Positions 25,299-34,560 are shown, counted from the stretch's first letter. The stretch is DNA of 52,135 bases from Sedimentisphaera sp050251615 (GCA_050251615.1 JBFWMM010000015.1:1-52135), one strand, 5' to 3'. Translations and numbers: made by a program. The notes: generated by a model from the letters alone, not told the origin.

Positions 25299-26288
25299 TT
25301 ACGCGAGGATTGCTTCTACTTTTTCCAGCTCTTCGTTCGTGATAGCGGGCGCGGAAACGGCTTTGAGGCAGTCTGTAATCTGTTCGGGGCGGCTTGCTCC
25401 TATTATCGCGCTGCATACACAATCATCGCGCAAAGCCCACTGAAGCGCAAACTGCGCGAGGCTCTGGCCGCGTTCGGCGGCGAGTGCGTTGAGCTGCGAT
25501 ATGGTGCCAAGCAGTTTATCCGTAATCTGCTCGGCCTTGAGGAACGTGCCCTCTTTCGATGCCCGCGAGCCTGCGGGGATGCCGGAGAGGTATTTACTTG
25601 TTAGCAGGCCCTGGGCGAGCGGGCTGAATATGATAGCCGCTTTGCTGCGGCTTCTCAGCGCGTCCCAGAGGCCACCTGTCTCGGGCGTACGCTCAAGCAT
25701 AGAGTAGCGCACCTGATGCAGAAGCATCGGGGTGCCTGCGTCTTCGAGGAAATCGCAGGCGGTTATTGTGTCATCGGGGTTGTACTTGCTGATTGATGTA
25801 TAGAGCGCCCTGCCGCTTTTGACGGCATCGCTCACTGCGCGAAGCGTCTCCTCAATCGGTGTTTCCGTGTCGCGCCGGTGGGTGTAGAAGATGTCCACAT
25901 AATCAAGGCCGAGGCGTTTCAGGCTGGCATCAAGCGAGCTGAGCAGGTATTTACGGGAACCGCCGTCGCCATAGGGCCCGGGCCACATCAAATGCCCTGC
26001 CTTTGTGGAAATAACAAGCTCATCGCGGTACCTGCCGAGGTCTTCGCGAAGTATGCGCCCGAAGACTTCCTCCGCCGAGCCCTCCGGAGGGCCGTAGTTG
26101 TTGGCAAGGTCGAAGTGGGTGATGCCGCTGTCGAAGGCTGTGAGTACCATTTTGCGGCAGTTGGCGTAGTCGTCTTCAGTGCCGAAGTTGTGCCAGAAGC
26201 CGAGCGAAATCGGCGGCAGGCAAAGCCCGCTGCGCCCCGCGCGGTTGTATGAAAAATCCCCGTAACGCTCCTTGTTTGCTTCGTACAT
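25299..26288 (-). CDS. Aldo/keto reductase (YghZ/Gpr-like)
   Basis: 329 residues, an NADPH-dependent aldo/keto reductase of the YghZ (L-glyceraldehyde-3-phosphate reductase) type. It has RSGLCLPPISLGFWHNFG near the N-terminus, the tetrad Asp60, Tyr65 (FDLANNYGPP), Lys96 (STKAG) and His137 (YTHRRD), and a SPLAQGLLTSKYL block that is typical of this subfamily. ATG 26288 follows the stop of the preceding gene by one base; a longer in-frame start would run into it. The true substrate cannot be read from sequence; detoxification of small aldehydes is known for relatives. Confidence 0.9.
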   Translation of the reverse strand: MYEANKERYGDFSYNRAGRSGLCLPPISLGFWHNFGTEDDYANCRKMVLTAFDSGITHFDLANNYGPPEGSAEEVFGRILREDLGRYRDELVISTKAGHLMWPGPYGDGGSRKYLLSSLDASLKRLGLDYVDIFYTHRRDTETPIEETLRAVSDAVKSGRALYTSISKYNPDDTITACDFLEDAGTPMLLHQVRYSMLERTPETGGLWDALRSRSKAAIIFSPLAQGLLTSKYLSGIPAGSRASKEGTFLKAEQITDKLLGTISQLNALAAERGQSLAQFALQWALRDDCVCSAIIGASRPEQITDCLKAVSAPAITNEELEKVEAILA

Positions 26289-26289
26289 A

Positions 26290-27102
26290 TCAAATCCCGC
26301 TGAGATTGCCATAAGAATACTTGCGCACAACCCTCTGCAAGAGGATGTACTTTTTGCCTTTATATTCGGTCTCAATGCCGGCTATGCGGAATTTTGGGCT
26401 TGTCGGCGTGATGCGGCTCATCGCGGGCACTTCTTCGAGCAACGCGCACGGAAGCACTTCATAATCGTTGCTGCCGGCCTTTGCGCCGCGCGCCTCGGGC
26501 ACAAAGCGGCATTCTCCACCGCGCTGCCTGAAACGCCCCGTAAGAGCGGATACAATCTTATTCGGAAAAGCATTATCGAGCTCGGCTGCCTTTTCGCTGT
26601 CAACGGCCTTAGTGGCAGAAAGTTTACCGAAAACATCATCGGGTAATACACTGTCATCAGCGCCGGTTTCGGCGTCTGTGGTTACGGCGGCATCCTCCTG
26701 CGGCTTATCCTCAGGCTCCGCGGCCTTCTGCGCGGCCCCCGCAAGCGGAAGCGCCATATTGAGCAGGATGTAGTTGGAATCTTCATAACGTGTGATAATG
26801 CCCCACACCTTACATGGTAAGCCATTTTCTACCGGCTGCTTCTCTATATCTTCAAGCAGGCTGCACTTCAGAATCTCAATGCCAATGCCCGAAAATGCCA
26901 CGCCGTCCTTGCCCTCTATGTCAGTGTTCGGAACGAACAGAAAGCGGCCGGAATCATCGCTGCGCACGTGGCCTTCAATGCCGGCAATGCTGAGCCCGTC
27001 TTCCACGAGGCTCTTCAGAATGAAATCATCCTGCTGCTTATCACGAGGTTCGGCTCCAAACGTGCAGGCCGCCACAGCTAACGCTATTAAAAAATATCTC
27101 AT
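26290..27102 (-). CDS. Secreted protein with an internal duplication, function unknown
   Basis: 270 residues. A signal peptide (MRYFLIALAVAACTFGA) is followed by two similar modules joined by an acidic Ala/Glu/Asp-rich linker (about 120-155). Module 1 (about 25-117) and module 2 (about 175-258) share the pattern RF.FVP...E.L.C.LLE......I..I.T.Y....YILL. I do not recognise the family. AAAGGGA lies six bases before ATG 27102. The stop is one base from the aldo/keto reductase start, so the two are co-transcribed, but a functional tie is not evident. Confidence 0.75.
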   Translation of the reverse strand: MRYFLIALAVAACTFGAEPRDKQQDDFILKSLVEDGLSIAGIEGHVRSDDSGRFLFVPNTDIEGKDGVAFSGIGIEILKCSLLEDIEKQPVENGLPCKVWGIITRYEDSNYILLNMALPLAGAAQKAAEPEDKPQEDAAVTTDAETGADDSVLPDDVFGKLSATKAVDSEKAAELDNAFPNKIVSALTGRFRQRGGECRFVPEARGAKAGSNDYEVLPCALLEEVPAMSRITPTSPKFRIAGIETEYKGKKYILLQRVVRKYSYGNLSGI

Positions 27103-27199
27103 TAAAAATCCCTTTAGAATCAAAGACTCTATATTAAACTACGGGAGGAAAAAGTCAAAAATAATCAAGGATTCACGCAGGCGAACCGGTGCCAAATAC

Positions 27200-27223
27200 A
27201 AAAGGGCGCGAAAAATCGCGCCC
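27200..27223 (-). terminator. Rho-independent terminator after the cyclophilin gene
   Basis: GGGCGCGA (27204-27211) and TCGCGCCC (27216-27223) make an 8-bp perfect GC-rich hairpin with a four-base loop. On the minus strand it is followed by TTTTG, making it a terminator about 40 bases downstream of the cyclophilin stop. Confidence 0.75.
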
Positions 27224-27261
27224 CTGAATGGTAATCTTACGTTCACGAAACAAATGCGTAA

Positions 27262-27756
27262 TCAGCCGACAAACGCGGCCGATTCGATGACGATTGCCTC
27301 TGTTGGCACGTCGTCGTGATAGCCTTTGCGGCCTGTTTCAACCAGAGCGATTTCATCGACAACATCCATACCCTCGACTACCTTGCCGAAAACGGCATAG
27401 CCCGGGTTGCCAGGGGCGTAGTTGAGGAAGGAGTTGTTGCTGTGATTGATGAAAAACTGCGCCGTTGCGCTGTTCGGGGCGTTCGTACGAGCCATCGCGA
27501 TTGAGCCGCGCTCATTGCCGAGGCCGTTGTTCGATTCGAGCTTAATGGGAGCTTTGGTCTTCTTCTCGCTCATATCGGCGTTCATACCGCCGCCCTGAAC
27601 CATAAAACCGCTGATAACGCGGTGGAAGATTGTGCCGTCGAAGAATCCGTCCTTCACATACCCTGCGAAGTTTTCGGCGGTAACCGGCGCTTTGTCAAAA
27701 TCAAGTTTGACCTTAATATCGCCTTTTGTCGTCTTCAGTAAAACTGTGTCCTGCAT
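27262..27756 (-). CDS. Peptidyl-prolyl cis-trans isomerase, cyclophilin type
   Basis: 164 residues, a compact cytoplasmic cyclophilin (no signal peptide) that speeds proline isomerisation during folding. Signature stretches are IFHRVISGFMVQGGG, with the catalytic Arg, ATAQFFIN, and a GKVVEGMDVVD near the end. It matches bacterial PpiB-type proteins in length. It starts 17 bases after the trxA stop and shares its promoter; a terminator follows. Confidence 0.95.
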   Translation of the reverse strand: MQDTVLLKTTKGDIKVKLDFDKAPVTAENFAGYVKDGFFDGTIFHRVISGFMVQGGGMNADMSEKKTKAPIKLESNNGLGNERGSIAMARTNAPNSATAQFFINHSNNSFLNYAPGNPGYAVFGKVVEGMDVVDEIALVETGRKGYHDDVPTEAIVIESAAFVG

Positions 27757-27773
27757 CTGTTCTCCGCAAAGCC

Positions 27774-28100
27774 TTAGAGGAGGCTGTCAATAACGTCTGT
27801 GATGTCGTCCTTGCCCACAAGCCCGACCCACTGCTTCTGCAGCGCGCCATTTTTAAAGATGATGATCGTGGGGATGGACTGTATATTGTACTTGATTGCC
27901 GCCTCACGGCACTGGTCGGTGTCAACCTTGCAGATTTTGGCCTTGCCGGCGTATTCGTCGGCGATTTCATCGATTACCGGGCCGAGCATCTTGCACGGGC
28001 CACACCAGGGCGCCCAGAAGTCCACCAGAACCGGCTGGCCTTCACTGAGAGCGATTTCATCAAATGTCTGATCTGTCAGAGCTATTGTGTTTTTGCCCAT
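27774..28100 (-). CDS. trxA: Thioredoxin
   Basis: 108 residues, the standard thioredoxin length. The active site WCGPC (Cys33, Cys36) and the cis-proline SIPTIIIFKNG are present. It reduces protein disulfides in the cytoplasm. AAGGA lies six bases before ATG 28100. It is transcribed with the cyclophilin gene from a near-consensus promoter. Confidence 0.97.
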   Translation of the reverse strand: MGKNTIALTDQTFDEIALSEGQPVLVDFWAPWCGPCKMLGPVIDEIADEYAGKAKICKVDTDQCREAAIKYNIQSIPTIIIFKNGALQKQWVGLVGKDDITDVIDSLL

Positions 28101-28351
28101 AATTTATCCTTGCTCTAAAGTAAAAAAAAAACGTTTCGCAGATTTTACATTCACCCTTTGAGATTGTCAAGGGTTCGGAACTGCTCATTATAACTCAACA
28201 ATCATTCAAGCCGCTGATTCATCCGAGGCATCATAAAGCGCATTGGCTCCAAGCCAAGACACCGCCTGACTTTTGCCTCCCTTGCTTACTGCTTATAGCT
28301 AAAAAATCTCAGCGCCTTCAGCGGTCGCATTTTCCCGCTGTTGCCTTCTTC
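28101..28351. other. Intergenic region between trxA and ispH
   Basis: This gap of 251 bases holds the trxA promoter and a run of ten A (about 28123-28133) in the trxA leader. Nearer ispH I see only AT/GC-mixed sequence with no gene. No obvious terminator follows the ispH stop. Confidence 0.6.
28142..28170 (-). promoter_or_regulatory. Sigma-70-like promoter of trxA
   Basis: On the minus strand, a perfect TTGACA (28165-28170), a spacer of exactly 17 bases and TAAAAT (28142-28147, one mismatch). The transcript would start near 28135, about 35 bases before trxA. Confidence 0.7.
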
Positions 28352-29182
28352 TCACAATTCTCTCAGCAGCTCCGCAAATTCCTCTATCACCCAGTCGGGC
28401 GTTGAGGCGCCTGCGCTTATGCCGGCAATCGAGCAGCCCAGCGTCATATACTCTTCGAGCTCGCTCTTGTTCTGAAGGTGATAAACCTTCTCGTTGTACT
28501 TGCCGCAAAGCTCGGCGAGTTTCTGCGTGTTGGAGCTGTGCTTTCCACCGAGGATAAACATCACATCCACATGCCCGGCCAGCTCGACAGCGCTTTCCTG
28601 TCTCTTGAGCGCTTCTCGGCAGAGCGTGTTTAAAACCTTCATCTCCTTGAAGCCGTCCGCGATAAGCGCCGCAACCATCTTCGAGAAAAAGGCATACGAC
28701 TGGGTTGTCTGGCAGATTACGGCAAACTTCTCTCTCGGCAGTTTTTCGGAAATATCCGCCTCGGTCTCTATGATCACGGGGCTATCGATATGGCCTGCGA
28801 TACTGATTACCTCGGGGTGGTTCGGGTCGCCGAGAATGACGACTTTATACCCCTCGGCCTCAAGCCTCTGCGCAGTGTCCTGCACGCGCTTAACGAGTAT
28901 GCAAGTCGCATCGACAACGTCAAGCCCGCGCTCTTTGAGCTGCTCTATCTTACCCTTTACCACGCCGTGAGAGCGAATTATAACAGTTCCCTCAGAGAGC
29001 GTGTCGATGTTGGCGTCTGTTATAAGCCCCTTGCCCGCAAGCCTGTTCACAACGTCATTGTTGTGAATTATCGGCCCGAGGCTGTAAACATTATCCTTCT
29101 CGGCGAGCGTCTTTTCCGCAAGCGAAATAGCGTTGCGCACGCCATTACAGAAGCCGCATTTTTCCGCGATATGTACTTCCAT
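28352..29182 (-). CDS. ispH: 4-hydroxy-3-methylbut-2-enyl diphosphate reductase
   Basis: Last step of the MEP isoprenoid pathway, making IPP and DMAPP with a [4Fe-4S] cluster. 276 residues. The three cluster cysteines are Cys12 (GFCNGV), Cys94 (DATC) and Cys188 (NTLCREA), with the conserved HNNDVV and SHGV histidine motifs. The third Cys motif reads NTLCREALKRQ where most have NTIC.AT..RQ, a minor change. It begins two bases after the RNase HII-like gene and follows proS, an apparent operon. ispD of the same pathway is 5 kb away. Confidence 0.96.
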   Translation of the reverse strand: MEVHIAEKCGFCNGVRNAISLAEKTLAEKDNVYSLGPIIHNNDVVNRLAGKGLITDANIDTLSEGTVIIRSHGVVKGKIEQLKERGLDVVDATCILVKRVQDTAQRLEAEGYKVVILGDPNHPEVISIAGHIDSPVIIETEADISEKLPREKFAVICQTTQSYAFFSKMVAALIADGFKEMKVLNTLCREALKRQESAVELAGHVDVMFILGGKHSSNTQKLAELCGKYNEKVYHLQNKSELEEYMTLGCSIAGISAGASTPDWVIEEFAELLREL

Positions 29183-29184
29183 CT

Positions 29185-30135
29185 CTATCTGCTCCTTACC
29201 AGAATATTCTTGTCGATATTGAGCTTTGGCAGGTACTTCTCAACATCCGCCAGAAAGCGATTGCCGTCCTGCCAGTAGCCGGCGGTGGGGGTGATTCGTT
29301 CATCGAGCGCGGCGAAATATCCGCTCAGCGCGTCCATCAGCAGCTCCCTGATATACTTGCTCACAATAGATGCAGCTGAAACGCAGAGATAATTCAAATC
29401 CGCCTTCACGATGAAATGCGCCTTGAAACTGCCAGCGGGGCCTGCGAGCGCATAGCTTGAGCAGTTTTTGTTTTCTTTGAGAATAGTAATGTCCATATCC
29501 GGAAACATTCTGCCCAGCGGACGGGCGTACATATCGCGGCCGCCCTGCCTGTCTATGATAAACTGCAAGTTGGCGCGCGGGAACTGCGCGAGCGCCGCGG
29601 CTACGTGCCTGCATACGAGCATAAACAACACGGCAGCCTTATTGTGCGAAAGCTCTACGAGCTCGTTGTAGTTGCCGGCGTCGAGAACTTCGCTGCGGAC
29701 TATCGCAGGGCGGATGCCCTTGGCCGTAGCCGAGCGTAAAAACGCACCCGAAGCAACATCAATCTCATCACGGCTGTACCTCAGCTCTGTTGAGCCGAGT
29801 TTCTCATACCACGGCCTTGCCCCGAGCTTCCGCAGCGAGCCGGCTGTTAGCTTTTCAACAAGCTCGCCGGCCGAGCGTGGCTGAAACCCCAGAAGAGACA
29901 CCGCCGTCCTTTCGAGGTGCCCGTAGCCGCTTTTGCGGTCGTACGCCTTTTTGCTGTCGGTAACCAGGAGCCTGCCTTTTAGCGAACGCTTCTGCCTGCC
30001 GACGGCATCTGAAAGCACTTGCCATAAATCGGCCTTTATCAGCTCATCGGGCATCTCCAGCCCGTACGAGCTTACCACAAGTGGCCCGAGTATCGGGCCG
30101 TACCCGGCTTCATCTATGCCGACAAGTACCGCCAT
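29185..30135 (-). CDS. RNase HII-like nuclease, long divergent form
   Basis: 316 residues, against about 200 for ordinary RNase HII. The N-terminal GIDEAGYGPILGPLV matches the catalytic Asp8-Glu9 motif (Arg of the usual DEAGRGP is Tyr here). VTDSKK, IIDRQGG and AASIVSKYIRELLMD match the other motifs, with the last acidic residue retained. About 100 extra residues lie between the second and third motifs. It would remove ribonucleotides or RNA primers from DNA. It could be a separate RNase H-fold family with another substrate. Located between proS and ispH in one transcript. Confidence 0.75.
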   Translation of the reverse strand: MAVLVGIDEAGYGPILGPLVVSSYGLEMPDELIKADLWQVLSDAVGRQKRSLKGRLLVTDSKKAYDRKSGYGHLERTAVSLLGFQPRSAGELVEKLTAGSLRKLGARPWYEKLGSTELRYSRDEIDVASGAFLRSATAKGIRPAIVRSEVLDAGNYNELVELSHNKAAVLFMLVCRHVAAALAQFPRANLQFIIDRQGGRDMYARPLGRMFPDMDITILKENKNCSSYALAGPAGSFKAHFIVKADLNYLCVSAASIVSKYIRELLMDALSGYFAALDERITPTAGYWQDGNRFLADVEKYLPKLNIDKNILVRSR

Positions 30136-30150
30136 CGCTCTCGCCGCGCC

Positions 30151-31893
30151 TTACGCGCTGACGCTACTCTCTATCTCGCTCTTGAGCTGTTCAACGAGCG
30201 AACAAACTTCGCTTACCGCATTGTCGAAGGCAATGAGCCTGTTTTCGCTTTCTCTGCGCAGGCGCAATTCGACATTGCCCTCGGCATAGCTCTTTTTGCC
30301 TATGGTTACTCTTATCGGCATGCCGATAAGGTCTGCGTCGTTGAGCTTGACGCCCGCACGCTGGTCGCGGTCGTCCAGAAGCACATCCACGCCTGCGGCT
30401 GTCAGCTCTGCGTAGAGCTTCTCAGCGGCCTGCATCTCCGCTTCCTTGCCGATTGGCACGATTACCACCTCATACGGCGCAATCGTTATCGGCCATACGA
30501 TTCCATGCTCATCGTAGCTTGTCTCGATGGCCGACGCCATAATCCTGTTCACACCGATGCCGTAGCAGCCCATCAGGCACGCCTGCCGCTTGCCGTCAAT
30601 CGTAAGGAAGTCGCAGGAGAGCTTCTTGCTGTACTTATCGCCAAGCTTGAACACCTGCCCCACCTCAATCCCGCGCTTGAACAAAAGCTTCCTGCCCTGA
30701 TACGTGTCGCCGTCAACAGCGTTGCGCACGTCTGCCACGAGCACATTTGCGCCTTCAAGCGGAAAGTCGCGCCCGGGCACGATATTCTTTACGTGATAGT
30801 CTGTTTTGTTGGCGCCCGTTATGCCGCAGCTCATTGCCGCGACAGCGTGATCTACAAACACCTTGAATGCCTTCTTACATTTGCCCTGCGGGCCTGCGAA
30901 GCCGACGGCCGCGCCCGTAAACTCCACAATCTCCTCTTCGCTTGCCATTTCCGGCTTCCTGCCGCCGAGCAGCTGGGTAAGCTTTTCTTCGTTAAGCTCA
31001 TGGTCGCCGCGAAGAAGCGCAAGCACAATACCCTTATCGGTGGAGTACATCAGCGTCTTTATCATCTCTTCCGGCTTTGAGCCGAGCATCTCACATACCG
31101 CTTCAATGCTGCCGACTTTCGGCGTGAGCACGTCTTCGGGGGCCGCTGCGCTTTTCTCCGCACAGATTTCAATCGCATCAACGGGCGCCTTCTCGATGTT
31201 TGCCGCATAAGCGCCATCTTCGGTATAAACGATAAGGTCTTCGCCTGTCTCGCAGGGAACTGTAAACTGGTGCGAGCCCGAGCCGCCCATCTCGCCGGCT
31301 TCCGCTTCCACAATCACGTACGGCACGCCGCTGCGCTCAAATATACGCTTGTATGCGTTGTACATATCCATATAGGTGGCGTGGAGGCAGTCGGCGTCGG
31401 CGTGGAAGCTGTACGCGTCCTTCATCATAAACTCGCGCGAGCGCAGCACGCCGAAACGCGGACGGAACTCATCGCGGAACTTGAAGCTGATCTGGTAGAG
31501 ATTCAGCGGGAACTGCTTGTAGGAATTTATCTCGTTGGAGCCGATGAAAGTGTACACTTCTTCCGCCGTGGGGCTCAGCACATTCCAGCGGCCGTGGCGG
31601 TCTTTGAAACGCGCCATCGTCTCGCCGTAGTCAGCATCGCGGCCCGTCTGAATCCACAGCTCGCGCGGCTGAACGCTCGGCATAAGCGTCTCGCAGGCAC
31701 CGGCGCGGTTCATCTCTTCACGGATTATGTTTTGTATCTTCTGAAGCGTCTTCCAGCCTGCGGGCAGATATGCGTAAGTGCCGCTGGCAATCTTGCGGAT
31801 AAGTCCGGCGCGAATCATAAGCTGCTGGCTGGGGATGTCCGCGTCCGCGGGTACCTCTCTTGTAGTCGGGATCAGCGTACGGCTGTATCTCAT
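30151..31893 (-). CDS. proS: Prolyl-tRNA synthetase, bacterial type with editing domain
   Basis: 580 residues. Class II core with motif 2 and 3 regions (FKFRDEFRPRFGVLRSREFMMKDAYSF; GIGVNRIMASAIE), a YbaK-like editing insertion at about 225-385 (IKTLMYST, FVDHAVAAMS) and a C-terminal anticodon-binding domain. It charges tRNA-Pro. Full length (E. coli 572). GGAG lies eight bases before ATG 31893. First gene of the proS, RNase HII-like, ispH operon. Confidence 0.97.
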   Translation of the reverse strand: MRYSRTLIPTTREVPADADIPSQQLMIRAGLIRKIASGTYAYLPAGWKTLQKIQNIIREEMNRAGACETLMPSVQPRELWIQTGRDADYGETMARFKDRHGRWNVLSPTAEEVYTFIGSNEINSYKQFPLNLYQISFKFRDEFRPRFGVLRSREFMMKDAYSFHADADCLHATYMDMYNAYKRIFERSGVPYVIVEAEAGEMGGSGSHQFTVPCETGEDLIVYTEDGAYAANIEKAPVDAIEICAEKSAAAPEDVLTPKVGSIEAVCEMLGSKPEEMIKTLMYSTDKGIVLALLRGDHELNEEKLTQLLGGRKPEMASEEEIVEFTGAAVGFAGPQGKCKKAFKVFVDHAVAAMSCGITGANKTDYHVKNIVPGRDFPLEGANVLVADVRNAVDGDTYQGRKLLFKRGIEVGQVFKLGDKYSKKLSCDFLTIDGKRQACLMGCYGIGVNRIMASAIETSYDEHGIVWPITIAPYEVVIVPIGKEAEMQAAEKLYAELTAAGVDVLLDDRDQRAGVKLNDADLIGMPIRVTIGKKSYAEGNVELRLRRESENRLIAFDNAVSEVCSLVEQLKSEIESSVSA

Positions 31894-31933
31894 CTGTTAT
31901 GCTCCGATAAAGTATTCATTAAAAAACGCTCAT

Positions 31934-31961
31934 ATCATAGCATAAAGACGTGATTTAGCAA
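31934..31961 (-). promoter_or_regulatory. Probable promoter of proS
   Basis: On the minus strand TTGCTA (31956-31961), a 16-base spacer and TATGAT (31934-31939), about 40 bases before the proS start. The rest of 31962-32204 shows nothing else I can name. Confidence 0.5.
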
Positions 31962-32204
31962 TATCAATCGCGCCTTAATCTAATGCACACCCGCCACGGG
32001 CAAGGCAGTCAAATTATAATCGGCAAATTGCCTTTCCTCACCTGTCGCATTCCACTGCGCAAGCGCTTCGCTGATATAACGCAAATGTAATGATAATCCA
32101 GGCCATTATTGATTTACCCCGCCACCCTGTATCGCGGCAAACCAAAAAAACTCGCTTATCGGCGCAAATCAGATGCCGAACAAGGCATAAGTTAAATTCT
32201 TTCC

Positions 32205-32233
32205 TTGAAAAAGAATCAATTTAGTATTAAAAT
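32205..32233 (+). promoter_or_regulatory. Probable promoter of comM
   Basis: TTGAAA (32205-32210), a spacer of 17 bases and TAAAAT (32228-32233), 45 bases before the comM start codon, whose ribosome-binding site is AAAAGGAG. Confidence 0.65.
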
Positions 32234-32278
32234 CGCCATCCGCAATGAACGTGCGTTATTTCAAAAGGAGATCGTAAG

Positions 32279-33811
32279 ATGCTTGCGAGAACGAACAGCC
32301 TCACATTAACAGGCATAGAGGGCCACATCTGCGAAGTCGAGGTGCATATCAGCGGCACTGAAGGCGAGGCGAAGATGTTGATTGTCGGCCTGCCTGACGC
32401 GGCGATAAAGGAGAGCAATGAGCGCGTCAAGAGCGCGATAAAGAACAGCGGCTATATGTTCCCGTTCGACAAGGTTACGGTAAACCTCGCTCCGGCAGAC
32501 CTTCGCAAAGAGGGGCCGGCGTTTGACCTGGCGATAGCGGTATGCGTGCTTGCGGCGAACGGTTCTGTCGGCTGCGACAACCTCAAGCGCGAGATTATGG
32601 TGGGCGAGCTTGCTCTCGACGGGCGCGTACGCCCTGTTAACGGCGTATTGAGCATGGCGATGAGCGCTCGCGAGGCGGGCTTCAAGCGAATGATTGTGCC
32701 GCTGGAAAATGCGGCGGAGGCGGCGGTTGTGCAGGATATAGACATCTGTGCGGTGAGCTCGCTTACCGAGGCTGTGGGGATTTTGTCGGGCGCTCTGCCC
32801 GCCGAGCCTGTCTATACCGACGTAAACGCGCTTTTCGAGCAGCAGAGCCGGTATCCGATAGATTTTGTGGAAGTGAAGGGGCAGGAGAGCGTCAAGCGGG
32901 CGCTGATGATTGCCGCCGCGGGCGGGCATAACGTGCTTATGATGGGCCCTCCCGGCTCCGGCAAGACAATGCTCAGCAAGCGCCTTGCCACGATACTCCC
33001 CGAGCTTTCGCTCGAAGAATCCCTTGAAACGACACGTATATACTCAAGCGTGGGGCTGCTCGACCGCAAACAGGGTCTCATCGCGACGCGCCCTTTCCGC
33101 AACCCGCATCACTCCGCCAGCGGGCCGGCGCTTATAGGCGGCTCCACGCACCCTAAGCCCGGAGAGCTGAGCCTCGCGCATCATGGCATCCTCTTTCTCG
33201 ACGAGTTCCCCGAATTCTCACGCAGCGTGCTTGAGACAATCCGCCAACCGCTTGAAGACGGCTACGTAACGATAGCTCGCGCGCAGGCGACGGTTACATT
33301 CCCCGCGAATTTTATGCTCGTGGCCTCGGCCAACCCCTGCCCCTGCGGCTACTACGGCAGTACACAGAAGAAATGCCGCTGCTCACCCGGGCAAGTGGAG
33401 AAGTATCTCTCGAAGCTCAGCGGCCCCCTGCTCGACCGAATCGACATTCAGATTGAGGTGCCCGCGGTGGAATACCGCAAACTGCGCGACAAGCGCCCGG
33501 GCAGCAGCTCAAGCGAGATGAAAGAGCAGGTGCAACGGGCCAGAGAGCGCCAAAGGGCTCGCTTCGCGGGGGACGGCCGCCGCACAAATTCCGATATGAC
33601 GCACAGGGAGGTGGAGAAGTTCTGCGGGCTGGATGATGCAAGTGAAATGATGCTCAAACAGGCTATGGTGGAGATGAGCCTCAGCGCCCGCGCACACGAC
33701 AAAATCTGCAAGCTCGCGCGAACCATCGCAGACCTCGCCGGCTCGGAGATAATCGCCCCTGCGCATATCGGCGAGGCAATCTGCTACCGCCGGCTCGATA
33801 TGCTCAGCTGA
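32279..33811 (+). CDS. comM: ComM/YifB-family AAA+ ATPase (Mg chelatase-like)
   Basis: 510 residues, full length. An N-terminal Lon-like domain (1-175, with LAPADLRKEGPAFDLAIA), a AAA+ module with Walker A GPPGSGKT (223-230) and Walker B ILFLDEFPEF, a Cys cluster CPCGYYG...CRC, and a C-terminal Mg-chelatase domain. ComM is a helicase that helps branch migration during natural transformation and recombination. Preceded by AAAAGGAG eight bases before ATG. Convergent with ispD, 14 bases apart. Confidence 0.95.
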   Translation: MLARTNSLTLTGIEGHICEVEVHISGTEGEAKMLIVGLPDAAIKESNERVKSAIKNSGYMFPFDKVTVNLAPADLRKEGPAFDLAIAVCVLAANGSVGCDNLKREIMVGELALDGRVRPVNGVLSMAMSAREAGFKRMIVPLENAAEAAVVQDIDICAVSSLTEAVGILSGALPAEPVYTDVNALFEQQSRYPIDFVEVKGQESVKRALMIAAAGGHNVLMMGPPGSGKTMLSKRLATILPELSLEESLETTRIYSSVGLLDRKQGLIATRPFRNPHHSASGPALIGGSTHPKPGELSLAHHGILFLDEFPEFSRSVLETIRQPLEDGYVTIARAQATVTFPANFMLVASANPCPCGYYGSTQKKCRCSPGQVEKYLSKLSGPLLDRIDIQIEVPAVEYRKLRDKRPGSSSSEMKEQVQRARERQRARFAGDGRRTNSDMTHREVEKFCGLDDASEMMLKQAMVEMSLSARAHDKICKLARTIADLAGSEIIAPAHIGEAICYRRLDMLS

Positions 33812-33825
33812 GGCGCGCCCGCCCG

Positions 33826-34560
33826 CTACAGCCGGAAACCATCATCGCTGAACGGGTGAAACCCTTTGGGCTTCTCTTCCTTTCGGCGCTGATTCAGGAT
33901 TGCCTCGGCTATTGAGAGGTCGGTGGCTGTTGTGATTTTCAGGTTTGTGGCATCGGAAAGAACGATAGAGGGCTTCATTCCGAGCAGCTCAACAAGCTTG
34001 CAGTCGTCTGTGGCAGTGTCAAGGTCAACGCTTTGCTCATAAGCCTCTGCCAGCAGTTTGCGGCTGAACGCCTGAGGAGTCTGGGCCTCGTAGAGGTCTT
34101 CCCTGGGCAGTGTTGCGCTGACCTTCGCGCCTTCGCCTTTTTTTATTGTCGCGGTAACGGGCGAGGCGAGTATCGCTGCTCCGCTCTCTGCCGCTTCAGC
34201 AAGCACATCTTTTACGAGCTGTTCTGTGATGCAGCACCTCGCCGCATCGTGTACCGCCACTACATCCACATCCTCGCGCACAAACTTGAGCGCGTTTCGG
34301 ACTGTCTGAGCGCGGCTACTGCCGCCTGTGCAGAGCTGAACGCCTGCAAAGGATAGGTTCGCGCCCCAGTTGATTTCAACGCGCTCCAGATCCTCTTCCG
34401 ATACCGCCATAATAATCTGAACGACCTCCTCCATCTCGCTGAATATGTTTACAGAGTACAGGAAGGCCGGTTTGCCGGCAACCTGCTCGAATACCTTCTT
34501 TTTCTTTCCGCCGAAGCGGGTGCTTTGCCCCGCCGCGCAAATTATAATTGCCGCACGCAT
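33826..34560 (-). CDS. ispD: 2-C-methyl-D-erythritol 4-phosphate cytidylyltransferase
   Basis: Joins CTP and methylerythritol phosphate in the MEP isoprenoid pathway. 244 residues with the nucleotide-binding loop AAGQSTRFGGKKKK (residues 9-22), GGSSRAQTVRNAL, VHDAARC, TPQAF and TATDDCKLVE. A basic, unrelated-looking tail (about 225-244) extends beyond the core. AAAGG precedes ATG 34560. The leader and first codons of this gene are duplicated at 43956-43993, see the mosaic scar entries. Confidence 0.95.
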   Translation of the reverse strand: MRAAIIICAAGQSTRFGGKKKKVFEQVAGKPAFLYSVNIFSEMEEVVQIIMAVSEEDLERVEINWGANLSFAGVQLCTGGSSRAQTVRNALKFVREDVDVVAVHDAARCCITEQLVKDVLAEAAESGAAILASPVTATIKKGEGAKVSATLPREDLYEAQTPQAFSRKLLAEAYEQSVDLDTATDDCKLVELLGMKPSIVLSDATNLKITTATDLSIAEAILNQRRKEEKPKGFHPFSDDGFRL

